DNA of 64,000 nucleotides from Volutella citrinella (Eukaryota > Ascomycota > Sordariomycetes > Hypocreales > Nectriaceae), in assembly GCA_034401135.1 (NCBI GenBank), contig JAWZSP010000007.1:2170001-2234000 (forward strand), given 5' to 3'. The position numbers and the translations under genes are program-made. Below are positions 21,216 to 32,841 of the stretch, piece after piece. The stretch's first letter is position 1, and the number at the start of each line of letters is the position of its first letter. The notes below the pieces were generated by a model. That model was given only the letters and a program-made list of their open reading frames with translations, had not been told where the DNA came from and did no database searches.

Positions 21216-24200
21216 TATAGTCGCCTCTTTTCTGGAAACTGCTGGGGCGCCATAGGTTGATGTGAGCTCGTCTCACACACTCCTCGAATGAACTCCGAGG
21301 CCGTTAGCGTTTCCTAACCAATGGCTTTCCAGGAACCAATCCACGCTGTCGAAATCTAGACAAGTTGTTCTACATGCATTTATTCTTCCTGAAATGTAGT
21401 CAAATGCTGGTAGCGCAACCGAGGACATAACTGCAATGCATGCCTAGGAGGGCTTGTCTGAGCGCGGAAGGCGAGCCTTGAGCAGGGCTTGTGCTGGGAT
21501 TCAAGTTGCAATTGTCGAATCACTATCGTCTTGGCACAGCTCGGTTCGACAAATCCAATGATATGATAACCGCTAGAGAACCCAGTCCAGACCGACGTGG
21601 CGGGGCGTAAAAGGAGCCCAAGACTCGGACTCCCTCGCCACAGAGCCCCCAATCGACATGGATTTGATCCAGAGTCTAGAACCTCTTGGCTTTTTCGTAC
21701 CCAACATGGTGCTGAGACATTCGGATATCGGCCCAATGCACCACGGCACTTGAGGGACAGCTCATTGAGAGCCTTTCCTTCGCTGCATTCGCTTACCCCC
21801 CGACTTTCTTCGCCTGGAACTTGATGCCCGAGGGATTTGCTTCCCTGATCCTGGATATTGGCCACCCGTCACCGAACCAGATCTCCACCAGGAAAAGAAA
21901 GCAGCGTGGGATTTTGCCAGCTCCCAGGGTGTGGTTTGAGATGCTCCAAAGCTGCCCCAGCATTTGCCTGCCCCCGTCGAGCCCTGCTCTTTGCTGTCAA
22001 CGACTTATTGGCTCGGGGGGGGGTTCCGGGGGTATTAACCCCATAAGACCCTGGGCATTTAGTAGTTATGTTCTGTTTGGCGGCCCACGAGCGGGTGGGT
22101 GGTAGTGGTTGACGGGCGGATGGCTCCCGCAAGGACCCCGTCTCGGTGTCCGAAAAGAGTAACCTCAGGTGTATGGAACTAGGGGAGGCTCCCGCGAAAA
22201 TTCGGTGTCACAACGGGCAAGATTTCACGTGGGATGCAACCAGATCTGTCGCTTTGCAGACGGGAGGCTGGCCTCAGCATGGATGAAGCCGAGGATGCTC
22301 ACGCGACAGGTGTCGGGCGAAGTTGGGAAGTTGAAACTTGGGCTTATAGGATGAAGTCCCCCCCCGCGACCCCAAGTAAAGAGGCCCACGCATCCACGCG
22401 GGATGGCATGCAAGTCGCATTCTGAGGCCTGTCACTCACTGCCTTGCACCGGGACTTTTACATGCTTGCTTCTGGCTGGATTCAACGCCACCTGCATCCT
22501 CGGCGGCAGACCATGACAATGCAAAACATCCTCCGCTGCGGGAGACCCAAGCACAGCTGCGTCGGATGAGGGGAGAAAGGGAAATCCCGGCATCTTCTTC
22601 CCAGCAGGCTGGCTCGCTCCATGAAAACATCCCACGTCGCTAGTGTAGGTGACCTGATCCTCCATGACCCATGTGCCCAGGTAGATGGCTCACACGAGCA
22701 CATAGGCCGTGGCAGAGTCCCAGGCGCTCCACCAGTCTTGGTGGAATAGGCGCTGCGCAGCAACTACTCATAGTCTACCAGTCAACCTCGCAAGACAAGC
22801 ATACGTTAGCCTCGCTTTTGAAAGGGGGAGTGATGTGGTTGAGTGGACTAGCAGCAGGTCTGACTACAGTCAACGGCATGTCTTGTGACACCCACCTGCG
22901 CAGTGTTTTGGTAAGATCGGCAGATGCTGCACAGCTTGAGCAATGGGGACTATTTCCTATTGCCATATTAGTTGACAATACTAAGTGATGAAGGGACAGC
23001 CGGCGTGGACGTCGTCTACGACTACGTACCTATCAAATTGGATTTCCAAGCCGTCCAGGGAACATGGCCCGAAGGAGCCGTCAAGTGTACGCTTGGCCGT
23101 GATTTGCTGCTGTGCGGTGTGCGCCACGGAGCCATGCCCTCCAATACGTAAAACGCCGTCTGACGCGCAGCGCTTGAGACGGCAGCACACACATCATTCA
23201 GCTCGGGCACTTAGACGCAGCAAGACCGCCAGTTCCTTCGTGCTTACGCGGCACGAACATTGCGCCTCCGCATGGCTGAACCTCGAGAATTGCCACCAGG
23301 GTAGATTGTTGAGATCGACTTCAAACAACACAAAAGATGCTTCAGACGTAGCTGGTAGACGCGCTTGAGAAGAGAGCGGTGCAGAGTGAGGCTGCAGTAG
23401 CGGGCCAGCCGAGTTCCGACGGCGAACCCAACGCGCCACGGCGGAGGAAGCTTGTCCGTGTCAGTCGAGGCCCATGTCATGTCCGAGCCCAGGCCAAAAC
23501 CTACCAGCAACTGGTACACGGAGGAAGGATGAGCACCGACCCCGTCCCAGCGGGTGGAGGGCGAGGGGCGAGGGGCGACTGTGGACAAAATAAGCGCGAC
23601 AGCCACCTGGACTCTGCTCCTGCCAGGAACTCGCCTGGGCGTGGGGGCTTGTGCCTTTAACACCACCCTCTGTGTACGTCCCTCTGCACGTGTCATGGGA
23701 ATTACCAGCAGCGGCGTTGCAACCAGTCAGTGGCATTCACACTGCCGCGTACATTACCTTAGCTACTACTAGTAGTATGCCCATAACCCTGCGTCTCCCT
23801 CGCCTTCTTTCTCGTAATGCCGAGCTGCGCATCACGGGAGGCCCTGGGACGGCTCATGATCACAATCACATCTCAGATCTGAAGGAGCCCGATGCCATCC
23901 GAGTTGTTGCATGGTCTGCGTTCAAAATCTACCGCTACTTCAGCTACCGCGCTGCTCTCTCTCCCTACCTACCTACTAGTACGTAGTGCATAGTGCTGAC
24001 TCTCTGAGCATCATCAGCCTTTTCGTTCGTTCAAGCTCGGCAGGTGAGCAGAGCTCCGGGTACCTCCCAAGGCTTGAAAGATGACGGCGTATTGGTAGCT
24101 TCCTACCTCCTGGTCATGGTAGCTCGCCACCAAGCAATAGCACGAGAGGGGTCATCTCTCCACGCCTCCTCTGCATCGCATGTTGCCTTGGTTGCTCTGC

Positions 24201-26951
24201 CCAGCACTAGTAATACCGAGTCAGCCTACGTACTTGGAGAACCAGTGGCGTGCCGCAGAGAGCATCGGGAAGCGCCGCCTGCAACCACTGGGAGGTTTTA
24301 ACCCTCCAAATCCGGCAAGGCCACAGACCTGCTTCTGGCTACTACGCGAAACGGATCTACGATAAGTCCATGGGCTTTTGGAGCGGATCCTTACCACTTG
24401 GTCCCTAGTCAAGCACTGAGCTGCACCGTGAGCGACACATCAGCAACAGCCTTGCCACGTGTATGGCCTATGATGCTCAAGACCTCAGCACCAACAGTCG
24501 CTTAACGGGAGCAAATCTCTCGGCTGGCGCCACCGGACGGGGCGGGGTAAAACAAAATTGAGCCTGTTGAGGGAACTGCCCTCGTGAGTGCAGGGAATGT
24601 TGTGCCTCACAGCCTCAGGCAAGAGTGGCCGTTGGTTGACACAAAGCCAATCGCAAACTCTAGAATGCCTACAAGCGGGCAACAAAGATCCCGAGGCACG
24701 GTAAGGGCATTTTGTGCTCAGTTGCACCTCTGAGGCCAGTGTCTTGGTGCGCGCCAAAGCGCCGCCAGGTTCCGGCAAGCTGGCTGGCTCATTCCAGCTC
24801 ACCCGCACTGAAGGAGAGCACGGACAAAGGCAGTTAGAAAAAACTGCCCCGTCTCGCTCATCCCGCCGCACATTCCTCCCTCCCCTCGCTACTCAACAGT
24901 TCCATTTTCCTTCACGTGTTGCTTGGCTCGCTGGCAGAGGACCCAATGGCTCGCCTACTTGCTTACCTGACGTGACGCACTTGGGTCATTATCCTTTCGC
25001 TTCAAGATTCAATCACACGACTGGCAGGCCCCTTCAGAGTCTTCAAGGGTCTCGGCTTGCAGTCCCATTCAGCCTCCCGCGAGCCAACCGGAGCCGGGGT
25101 GATTGTCGCCATGACCATGTGTGGTGCGTTCAGTGGGCCCTTGCTCTCCTTACTCACTGCTCATTGCAAGCATCTCCTCCGCACCCAGGACATTACGTCG
25201 TACCCATCCACATGGGAGGGATGGTCCATTGGTCATAGTATGGGCCTGCAAGTTTGCCGACCTCCCGCACCTATTCTAGCTAGGTAGGCCTGTTGAGGCT
25301 GCACTAGACTGAATGATCCCGCGCTGGAGCCTGGGAAGCTGAGACATTCTCAGTGGCCCGGGGGAGTGTCTCGTCTCGGACCTGGGGATGCGCCCTGTCG
25401 AAAGACATCTACGTAATGGGTGGTTCATGGTCCGCCACCGCGCCGCACATCCCGACAAAGCCCTCGCGATCAGAGCTGTGTTTTTAGGTCGGGAGGGGGG
25501 ATCGAGCCAGATGGTTTCCAATCGGACAGCTGCCACCCCTCTGTCAAACAGCTGCCGGAACAAAGGGGTGCCTCACCAGCTGTGAGTTTGGTCAGCCAAC
25601 GCTCTGGCGCGAACGACCGAGCAACGAAGCCCCGATTTTGTGGGCTCGTGGACACTGACTTTTGGCTTGTGGCCGCGCCCAGGCTCTGTTGGTGCATATG
25701 GTGTGTAGCGCTTCCAAGGATTTTGCCCGGCCGCCGCGCGCTGTTCCACTTCCACCAGCTAAGCTTTTACAACAACAGCTAACAGGTTCGGTTCGGTGGG
25801 CCTTCCTGGAGACGCCCAGGAATCCAGAAACTCTCAGCCGACGCGCTCGTCGCGCTGCTTTTGAGGGCTAGGGCTTTCCAAGATGGTTCCTTGCGTTAGG
25901 TAGGAGTAGCTATAGCATTTAGCTATGCAGCATTATTCTCCTTGCCCCACCAGCTTCGAAGCCTTCTTCTGCTGCATTGGGTTCGGCACCTGGCGTTGGA
26001 GGCGCCGGCCTGGGCTCTCACCACTACCTCCTTTCTGCTACTACTCTGCGAGACACTGCCCAGACGGTGCCAGGAACCCCCTCTACACAGGAGCTTTCAT
26101 TGCACCAATTCACTGGGTCCCTCTGTCGGTGCCTCCAGAGCCGGTCGCATGTACGCGCAGACAGCCGCACTACTGCTACTACGGAGTACTTACCAGGAAT
26201 AATAGACCGAGAAGAAGACGGATCTCCGTACGGCGGGCTCGGATCGGCCGCATTACTGGGCTGTACTCGTGGCGAGCGGAGAATAGCTCGGTCTTAGCCT
26301 TGGCTTCTCGGACGCGGCCATGCTATGTCCGCCGTGTCAAGAAAATAGAGAGTGCACATACACATGCACACGGACGTAGGCTCGTAGGTTAAAATTGTTA
26401 GCACGTAGTGATGCTGCGCATAACAGTGGGCAAGAAACGAGGGTCAGGACGCAGGACCCAATGAACGGGCGGTGGATGGACGGAATCGTTGATGCAACCC
26501 CCCGCTTCCCACGGCATCTCAAGTCGTCTTCCCAGACCAGCGCCGCCGCCGACCTTAGACCAGCCTCCAAAACTTGAGGTGCGTTGTGGTCCAATCCGGT
26601 CGTGCCGTCCATCGTCGAGGCTCTCCACTTTTTCGCGCCCATCAGCTCCATCCGGCCACACCCTGGCCATCCCCGGCTTTTTTTTGTCGCCCTGCCCGCA
26701 GTGGCGGCGCACTCTCCGCTCCGTCAGGGTCCTGCCTGGCCTGCCGCCGCCTGCACCTTTGCAAGCCTTGCCTTGCCCCCAGCAGGGTAGTGAGGACCGG
26801 GGCTCAGCGCCTGCCTCTGCATCAAACTTCATCTCGCCCATCCCATCCTCGCGTTCCCGATTGTGTTCTCCATTTGTACCCTGTCTCGTCTCCCTCACCG
26901 AAGCACCCCCACGTTCTCACTACATCCTCTCCTGTTACCCCCTCGCTCACA

Positions 26952-27005
26952 ATGGACATGCTGCGCCAGATCACCGTCGCCAATATGAATCTCATGACCC
27001 TCTAA
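26952..27005 (+). CDS. candidate 17-codon upstream ORF of the siw14 leader
   Basis: A short ATG frame in favourable context (ACAATGG) codes for MDMLRQITVANMNLMTL and ends 268 bases before the siw14 ATG. The surrounding leader (about 26800-27270) is C/T-rich like fungal 5' UTRs. It could be a translational control uORF; transcription across it is assumed, not shown. Confidence 0.35.
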   Translation: MDMLRQITVANMNLMTL

Positions 27006-27273
27006 CCACCGTCCTCCACGCGCAGGCACTTGCGTCCAGGTGCTTCCTCGTCTAAAAGAACCACGACCGCCGCGACACTTTTTCTTGAACACAACCTTAT
27101 CCTTTCTCCGAACAACAACAAAACACTGGCACATCCCCCTTCGTGCCTCTCGCTGTCGCCGTCTTCCTTCGCCTTCTCATCTCTGCTCTCCCTCCGCCTG
27201 CAATCAACTCGTCACGACCGCCTGAGCCACCCCACACGCTCGCCTTGTGCCAGGCCTTCCACGACCGGAACCC

Positions 27274-28346
27274 ATGGATAATATCCCAACCTCCGAAATG
27301 GCTTCCAAACGCAGTTCACGTGCTTACGTGGACGAGGCCTCACATCGACAAGACAACCAGCTCAAAACCTCTACCGCTCCCTTTCGCTCACGACGCAATT
27401 CACGAACCTCTAGTATAGAAGACAAGATGCAAATCGTCATGGATACCGAAGAGGAGCAGTGGACTGGGGTGTCTATTCGCGAAGCCATCAACATCGCACA
27501 CTCCCAGAGCATCATGGCTGGCGGCCGAGAGCTCTCGACATCCGCATCACTTAGATCTGTTGAGTCCAGTAAGTCCTGCCTGATTGTTTCTGGCCGGGCT
27601 TGAGACACTAACCGATTGCCAGGTTCATCCGCCTCATCCTTGTCGTCCTCTCTATCCTCCTCGGAATCGTACCTCCAGCACCCTCCCGCACCCCCGGACG
27701 GACGCCCTTTGAACTTCGGTGTTGTAGTGCCCGGTCTATATCGAAGCAGCTACCCGAAGGCCCCAGACTATGAGTACATCAAAGGGCTTCACTTGAAGAC
27801 AATGGTGTAAGTGCTAATAATTCCTCCGCAATGTCACACACACTAACGCTACCTAGTACATTGGTCAAGAAAGACGATGAAGACCTCGAGTTGCAGTCGT
27901 TCCTGTCTCGTGAAGGCATTCGACACGTTGTCTTCAACATGAAAGGCACCAAGAAGGAGGCCATCCCTCTATCGCAGATGAAGGCTATCCTCGGAGTTGT
28001 TCTCAAAAAAGAGAATCACCCCCTCATGATGCATTGCAACCATGGGAAGCACCGCACAGGGTGCGTGGTCGGCGTTGTCCGCAAGGTTTCGGGATGGGAC
28101 ACCTCCAACGTACTTGCCGAGTACAAGGCCTACGCTGAACCAAAGGCCCGCGAATGCGATCTGGAATATATCAGCAACTTCCAGATTTCTCTCCTTCGCA
28201 ACCCAACCGATACCCAGACACAACAGAGCCCGGTTCAAATTCGATCTTTCTTTCGAGCCCTCATGTTCTCAACACTTGTCCTGCTCTTGTGGCTTGTGTC
28301 CGGCTCAAAGATCAGCACCGCCTCGAAACGCGACAACCTGAAGTGA
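27274..28346 (+). CDS. siw14: Siw14-like inositol-pyrophosphate/tyrosine phosphatase
   Basis: Three exons (27274-27568, 27623-27806, 27857-28346) give 322 residues. The catalytic domain starts at NFGVVVPGLYRSSYPK, contains the Pro-Asp region and carries the signature HCNHGKHRTG, with catalytic Cys near residue 220 and Arg near 226. This Cx5R loop with two basic residues is typical of the plant and fungal atypical dual-specificity phosphatases, of which yeast Siw14 removes the 5-beta phosphate of inositol pyrophosphates. The N-terminal 120 residues are Ser-rich and disordered. A hydrophobic segment (about 293-309, FSTLVLLLWLVSG) near the C-terminus could act as a tail anchor, unlike soluble yeast Siw14. 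The ATG at 27274 is the first in frame; an upstream GTG in frame is not preferred. Confidence 0.9.
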
Positions 28347-30288
28347 TCGATCCCGTCACGATCTTCACTTCCTGTATCATTTCCGACAACCTTTTCTTTA
28401 TCTTTCCTTTTCTCTCTGATTTCTCTCCCAACACCGCTTGGGACTCGACAAAAATTCACCAAATTCATGACAGCCTCGATAACTGCGAATACTGCTACGT
28501 AATTACGAGCGGCGCGGCAATACATGTTTCAATAGCATGGGCGATCCGGAGCTTTGGCACTGTGACGAGCTTTTCTTTAGCGGCGCGAGAAATGGAGACG
28601 AGGGGTGTGTTTGCATGTTGTTTCTTGGGCAATACCCCAGCTTGGTAGGGGCGGGAGACGTATCAAGGGCTGAGAACGTCTCGAATATCGGCGTTGCATG
28701 CTTTTTTGTTGTTGTTTTTTCTTTATCGTTATGGAGAGGGGGTAGAGTTTGTCGTGCTATCAAGGTCATTCAACGAAAGTGCGGAGCCTGTAATGAAGGG
28801 CTACGACGCCGAAGGTCGTATTAGACGTCCTGGTTCAGAGTCTAAAGATACTCCAACGGAGGCCATGGTCACTGGGGTTCACAAGGGTGCATTGCAAAAA
28901 AAAAAAACATGGTACTTTGTCATTTCGAGAGTCCAACCGGGCCTGGGCGTTCCAACGTATCCCTGTGCCTAGGCTGTGTCGAGACACCCGCAAGGGTTAG
29001 ACGTGTAATAACAATACGATGGGATTTGCGAAACGGTGTCATCGTTCACTGCGTTGTGCGTCCGAACAAACGCTGCCCCCAAGATATGTGCCGTGTTCAG
29101 TGATGTGTGAATCCCCGTGCAGAAACAAGCCGCCACCAATTTGACAGAATTCTTCCACTCCATCATCGGCTGTGGGAAGAATGAGGTAGCATCCGGCTGC
29201 ATATGTAGAAAAATCGATACTACCCTGTCTCGTCGTGGTTCCGCCTTGCCGGACCTTGGGATCGCATCGAGAACTACAACGCATTGCCCTGCAGGTTCTT
29301 GCTTATTGGGCAACGTAGCGCTCGGCTCGTGACGGACGGGCGGCGGCGTGTGTATCGATAATGGCAGCTGTGGCGCTGACACGCAGCTGCAGGCACGTCT
29401 CCCAGCTGAGTCCTGTGCCTGCTTGGTGACTGGGGGAGACGCTGCTGTGCCGTCTGGAGGCATGAATTGATAAGAGGTGGGGGCGGGCAACGCCTATGTC
29501 AACCTACGCTGGCTATGGAGAGGATTGAAGATCAGTTGTCGCACCATTCTAACAATGCTAGGAGCAACCTTGTGACCTGTCGGGCTATTCTTGAGTCTCA
29601 GGAGATGGTCCGAGGGGGGGTATAAGGTAAACAACTACTATGCACGTCGTCTGTCAGAAGGGGCGCGGCAATTCGACACCCGGAAGACGAGCTGGAGTCG
29701 GAGGATCCCATCGCAGATTTGTTTTCTGGGGGCTTTAATTTAGATCCTATCTCCCCCGCATCCCACGGGCAAGCGAGGAAACTCGGGTCAGAGTCCTGTT
29801 TTGGTGTCTTCTTATTTCGCAACATTGGGGGCCGGGGGGCACCGAGGGAGGATCCAGGTTTCACATTTGAGGAACTTGGCATACTACTAGGCTTTAGTTG
29901 ATAGAGCAATGGCGAAGGATTGAGGTGCGTCCGGTCTGACAGTTCGGCGCAGCGGCGCTTTCTTCCACATTGGAGTAATGTACAATTTCACACCCTACTT
30001 GAGTCCGCTCCATGAAGTGCGGCTGAGGCTTAGTTCCGTCCATTTCTCTCCTGAAACCTTAGGATCGGTTGTGTCATCCCAAAGCCACTTCTTTCATACA
30101 TGATTTACATACGTCGTGCTGACGGGCCTGTCTCAGCTGTGCTGGATGCTGAGCCACGGGCGTTTTCTGACCCCAAATCCCTGTCATACCTGGCTGGATA
30201 GGTTGCGTCGAAGTTTTCGTGTCATATCGTACAATCGGAACCGTGTGGCCACGATATCAGAGGGGTGTAAGAGACGAGAGAGTGAATC
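28347..30288. other. 1.9 kb intergenic region
   Basis: Convergent 3' ends of siw14 and aim19. No gene is supported; open frames (for example 28969-29490 minus and 29598-29909 minus) have no recognised features. Short poly-T and poly-A runs occur. Confidence 0.5.
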
Positions 30289-30859
30289 CTAGTCGTAGTT
30301 TCCCCACCGATTTCGCTCTACCCGCTCCTCGGCGTCCTTGTTGAAGTCACCCTTGAAGTATACCCATCCTCCGGCAATGCAGTTGGCCGTTCCCAGGCCC
30401 ACGGCGGCTCCACGCACAATGCCCCGGATGGAAAACTTGGATCGTAGTCCCTGCCGGCGACGCAGAGCAAGGAGCGCATAAAGTCCGGACCAGGCAGCCG
30501 TCAATCCAGCACTACCGGTCGGGTATCCGGAAAGGTTGAGGTATGACGAGAAGAGGAGCGGGGGGGCGAAGAGGAAGAGCGGGACGGGCTGCAACGGGCG
30601 GCCATGCAGAGCGAGGACGAGCGTCGCGAGGAGGGACGGTGGCAGAGATGCGGCTGCGAATGAGAATCTTAGTCAGAAGCTGCGGAAGGGTTTCTCATCT
30701 CATGTCAATTCGCAGATTGACAATCGAGAGAAGCGAAGATCGCGAGGCGCAAGGAAGCCCCAGTGGCGAGCCCAGCGCTGAGGAGGCAAACTTACAGCCC
30801 CAATCATGTATCTTGTCCATAAGGGACTTCTTGACGGGCGCGGCCTCGTCAGTGGCCAT
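30289..30859 (-). CDS. aim19: Aim19-like mitochondrial membrane protein
   Basis: Two exons on the minus strand (30859-30796 and 30653-30289) give 142 residues. Exon 1 encodes the short soluble start (ATDEAAPVKKSLMDKIHDWG). Exon 2 carries hydrophobic segments and the family pattern NLSGYPTGSAGLTAAWSGLYALLALRR followed by a basic loop and a GxxxG-rich segment. This matches the fungal Aim19 family (altered inheritance of mitochondria), a small mitochondrial multi-pass protein of unknown biochemistry. The splice restores a Ser codon. Alternative upstream starts within exon 2 on the same frame are shorter and lack the N-terminus. Confidence 0.8.
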
Positions 30860-32008
30860 TGCAGCCGATCTTCCGGAGCTGCCGGGGCGGTTTTTTATAC
30901 AATTTATCGAGCGAGCGCGCGTGCAAGGCTGTGCGTCGTGCCGGCGCAGGTTTGATGGTCGGTCAGGGAGGCGAAAAATAATCGCGAATCGCGAATTGAA
31001 GGGCTGGACCGGGCGATGGCTGTGATGCCCGAGGGCACGGCTCTCGCCGGCCCATTACAGTGACGTCGTTCATGACTAAGCAGAGGCAGCAACTCTGTGC
31101 CACCACCCATAGCCCATCTCCTGCCAATTCAGTTGTCACTGTCAGAGCGGCAGGTATTACCCTACACGCGCTTCGGTCTGAGTTGCTTGCCCACAACCAA
31201 CGCTGTTTCCCACAACACCAACCAGCGCCGCAAACGCGCAGCTAATTCGGTCACCAGATCAGCTTCAGGCCCAAAGGGACCCATCCTTCCTAGGATGATG
31301 CTGTCGAGTGAAATCGAGTCAAAAGTGCCAGCGCCCCAAGAGTGCCTATCAAACTGTACGGGCCGCTGTGCCATACTGCCACCCCTGTATTGGAGGATCA
31401 AACTCAAAGACTTTCCCAGAATACCCACTGCGCCAAGCCTGCCATGATGCCAAGTCGGATCCAACGCGGTGGGACGGAGCTGAGAGTCTATTGGGCAGTC
31501 AACAGCCTGGCGGTTATGGTTGCATTCGCCATTCCCCCAGTCCAGCCAGCCCAACAGGGCAAGACGCGGCACCACTGTCAAGTCGAAACACTGCCACAAC
31601 TGAATACCACGAGGACGATGGGGCATACGAGGCTGATTCTCCTCCAATGACAACGGGCGTTGCGATCGTCAATAACTCTGGTATTACTAGGCAGAACCCA
31701 TGGCACACAAGCTGGCGGGTGACAAGCCCGTCCAAGCCTCCTTCGCCGTGCCTCAACTCGTAAGAGCGCTTCGCTGTGTGGGTGAACTAATGCGTCCACC
31801 GAACAAAAAACTTCATAACGGTACATGAACGACTGGTCAAGATGCGAGCCCATCCCCGCACTCCCGCCTTCTTTTTTAGACCCCGTCATACTGTCCAGTG
31901 GACGTGGACGAGGCCCTCTTGGGGCGGAGAGAGATGCGAGTCGAGGCCTCCGGGCCAGACAAACCACCACCCTCCCACTACTCTCATACCTCGTTGGCGC
32001 GCCTCTGC
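30860..32008. other. 1.1 kb intergenic region
   Basis: Lies between the aim19 start and the 3' end of the Zn2Cys6 gene. Opposed open frames at about 31160-31760 (151-163 residues) show no recognised domain; the plus-strand one looks weakly coding but lacks an ATG and splice support. No other element seen. Confidence 0.45.
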
Positions 32009-32841
32009 CTACCGATGATGGTGATGCGCCCATCGAGGGTCCGGTTCGCCTTCGAGGTCGCCACCGTATTGTGCCCAGTCTTCCGGGGTGTAGCCCTGCT
32101 GGGCATACGCCATGGACTGCGTGTACGCCATGGAGCTAGACGCCGGATACCCTTGGCTCCACTGCTGCTGGTAACTAACATCCGCGCCGCTTGGCATGTA
32201 TTGAAGCTGCCCAGCCGCAGAGGTCGAGGTGGGAACAGCATAGCCACTCCCAGAAGGACCGGAATGCTCCGGCGACAGTAGGCTCATGTCGAAATTGTCC
32301 TCGGGCCCGAGAAGCGAGAAGTCGAACTGGCCGAGCAGCCCGTCAGCGTCGTCGCCCCCTGCCGAGTCCGCGCCTGGTTGCGTTGCCCGGTGAGAGCTGT
32401 GATGCTTGCCCGAGCGCTTGGAAGAGCTGCTCGACTTCTTGGAGCTCGAATGTGACGGCTTGGATGCGCTCTTGTCATCCGACTTGCTCCGGCTCTTCTT
32501 GCTCCCCCGAGACGACTTCTGCTCAGCCCGAGTATAGTCACATCGGAGATTGTTGTTGATGCAACGTTCGCATCCTTCGCGCTCTCCACTGCACTTGAGC
32601 TATCGACCCTTGTTAGCTGGTGTCCACTTGGCTTTATGTGGCGTCTGCTGCCGCCTGGCCCCGCGTCCCTGGTGTAAGTGGGACGGTGCCACGGCGTCAT
32701 TTTTCGGATAGTGCCTACCTTCTTCTCATGGCAACGGTCACACGCTTGATGCGAGCTCGAGCGGGCAGTGACTGGGTCGAAGCCATTGCGGAGGTTTTGA
32801 ACCTCGTCTGTTTCCGGGTCGTACTTCCAGGTTCTAAACAT
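32009..32841 (-). CDS. small Zn(II)2Cys6 transcription factor
   Basis: Two exons on the minus strand (32841-32719 and 32599-32009) give 237 residues. The binuclear cluster spans the intron: CDRCHEKK in exon 1 joins LKCSGEREGCERC...LRC in exon 2, giving CX2CX6CX6CX2CX6C (about residues 34-61). The basic segment after it is Ser/Lys-rich. The remainder is disordered, with Gln/Tyr/Ser-rich stretches that could act as an activation region and a His-rich end. There is no fungal_trans middle homology domain, so the protein is much shorter than typical Zn cluster regulators (600 or more residues). An intron interrupting the zinc cluster is common in this class. Targets unknown; neighbours give no pathway hint. 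Confidence 0.85.

Larger units (their letters stand above)
16823..27273. other. gene-poor region of about 10 kb
   Basis: Apart from the promoter of the leftward His/Lys-rich gene and the long leader of the rightward Siw14 gene, I find no supportable gene. Open frames are short, overlap on both strands and show neither family motifs nor convincing intron signals. The largest (215 residues, 18156-18803) is low-complexity Ser/Arg/Pro. Base composition is mixed and not strongly AT-rich, so this does not look like heavily RIP-mutated transposon sequence. An A17-G16 homopolymer pair lies at 21183-21215. Candidate contents are regulatory DNA, long noncoding transcripts or very old element remains. 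Confidence 0.5.

Noticed and set aside
26398..26898. Minus-strand 166-residue frame upstream of siw14.
   Set aside because: Antisense of the pyrimidine-rich leader; Gly/Arg/Glu-rich by composition only.
31162..31763. Opposed 163- and 151-residue frames between aim19 and the Zn2Cys6 gene.
   Set aside because: The plus frame looks weakly coding near its end but begins without ATG and I could not place an intron; the minus frame shows no motif.
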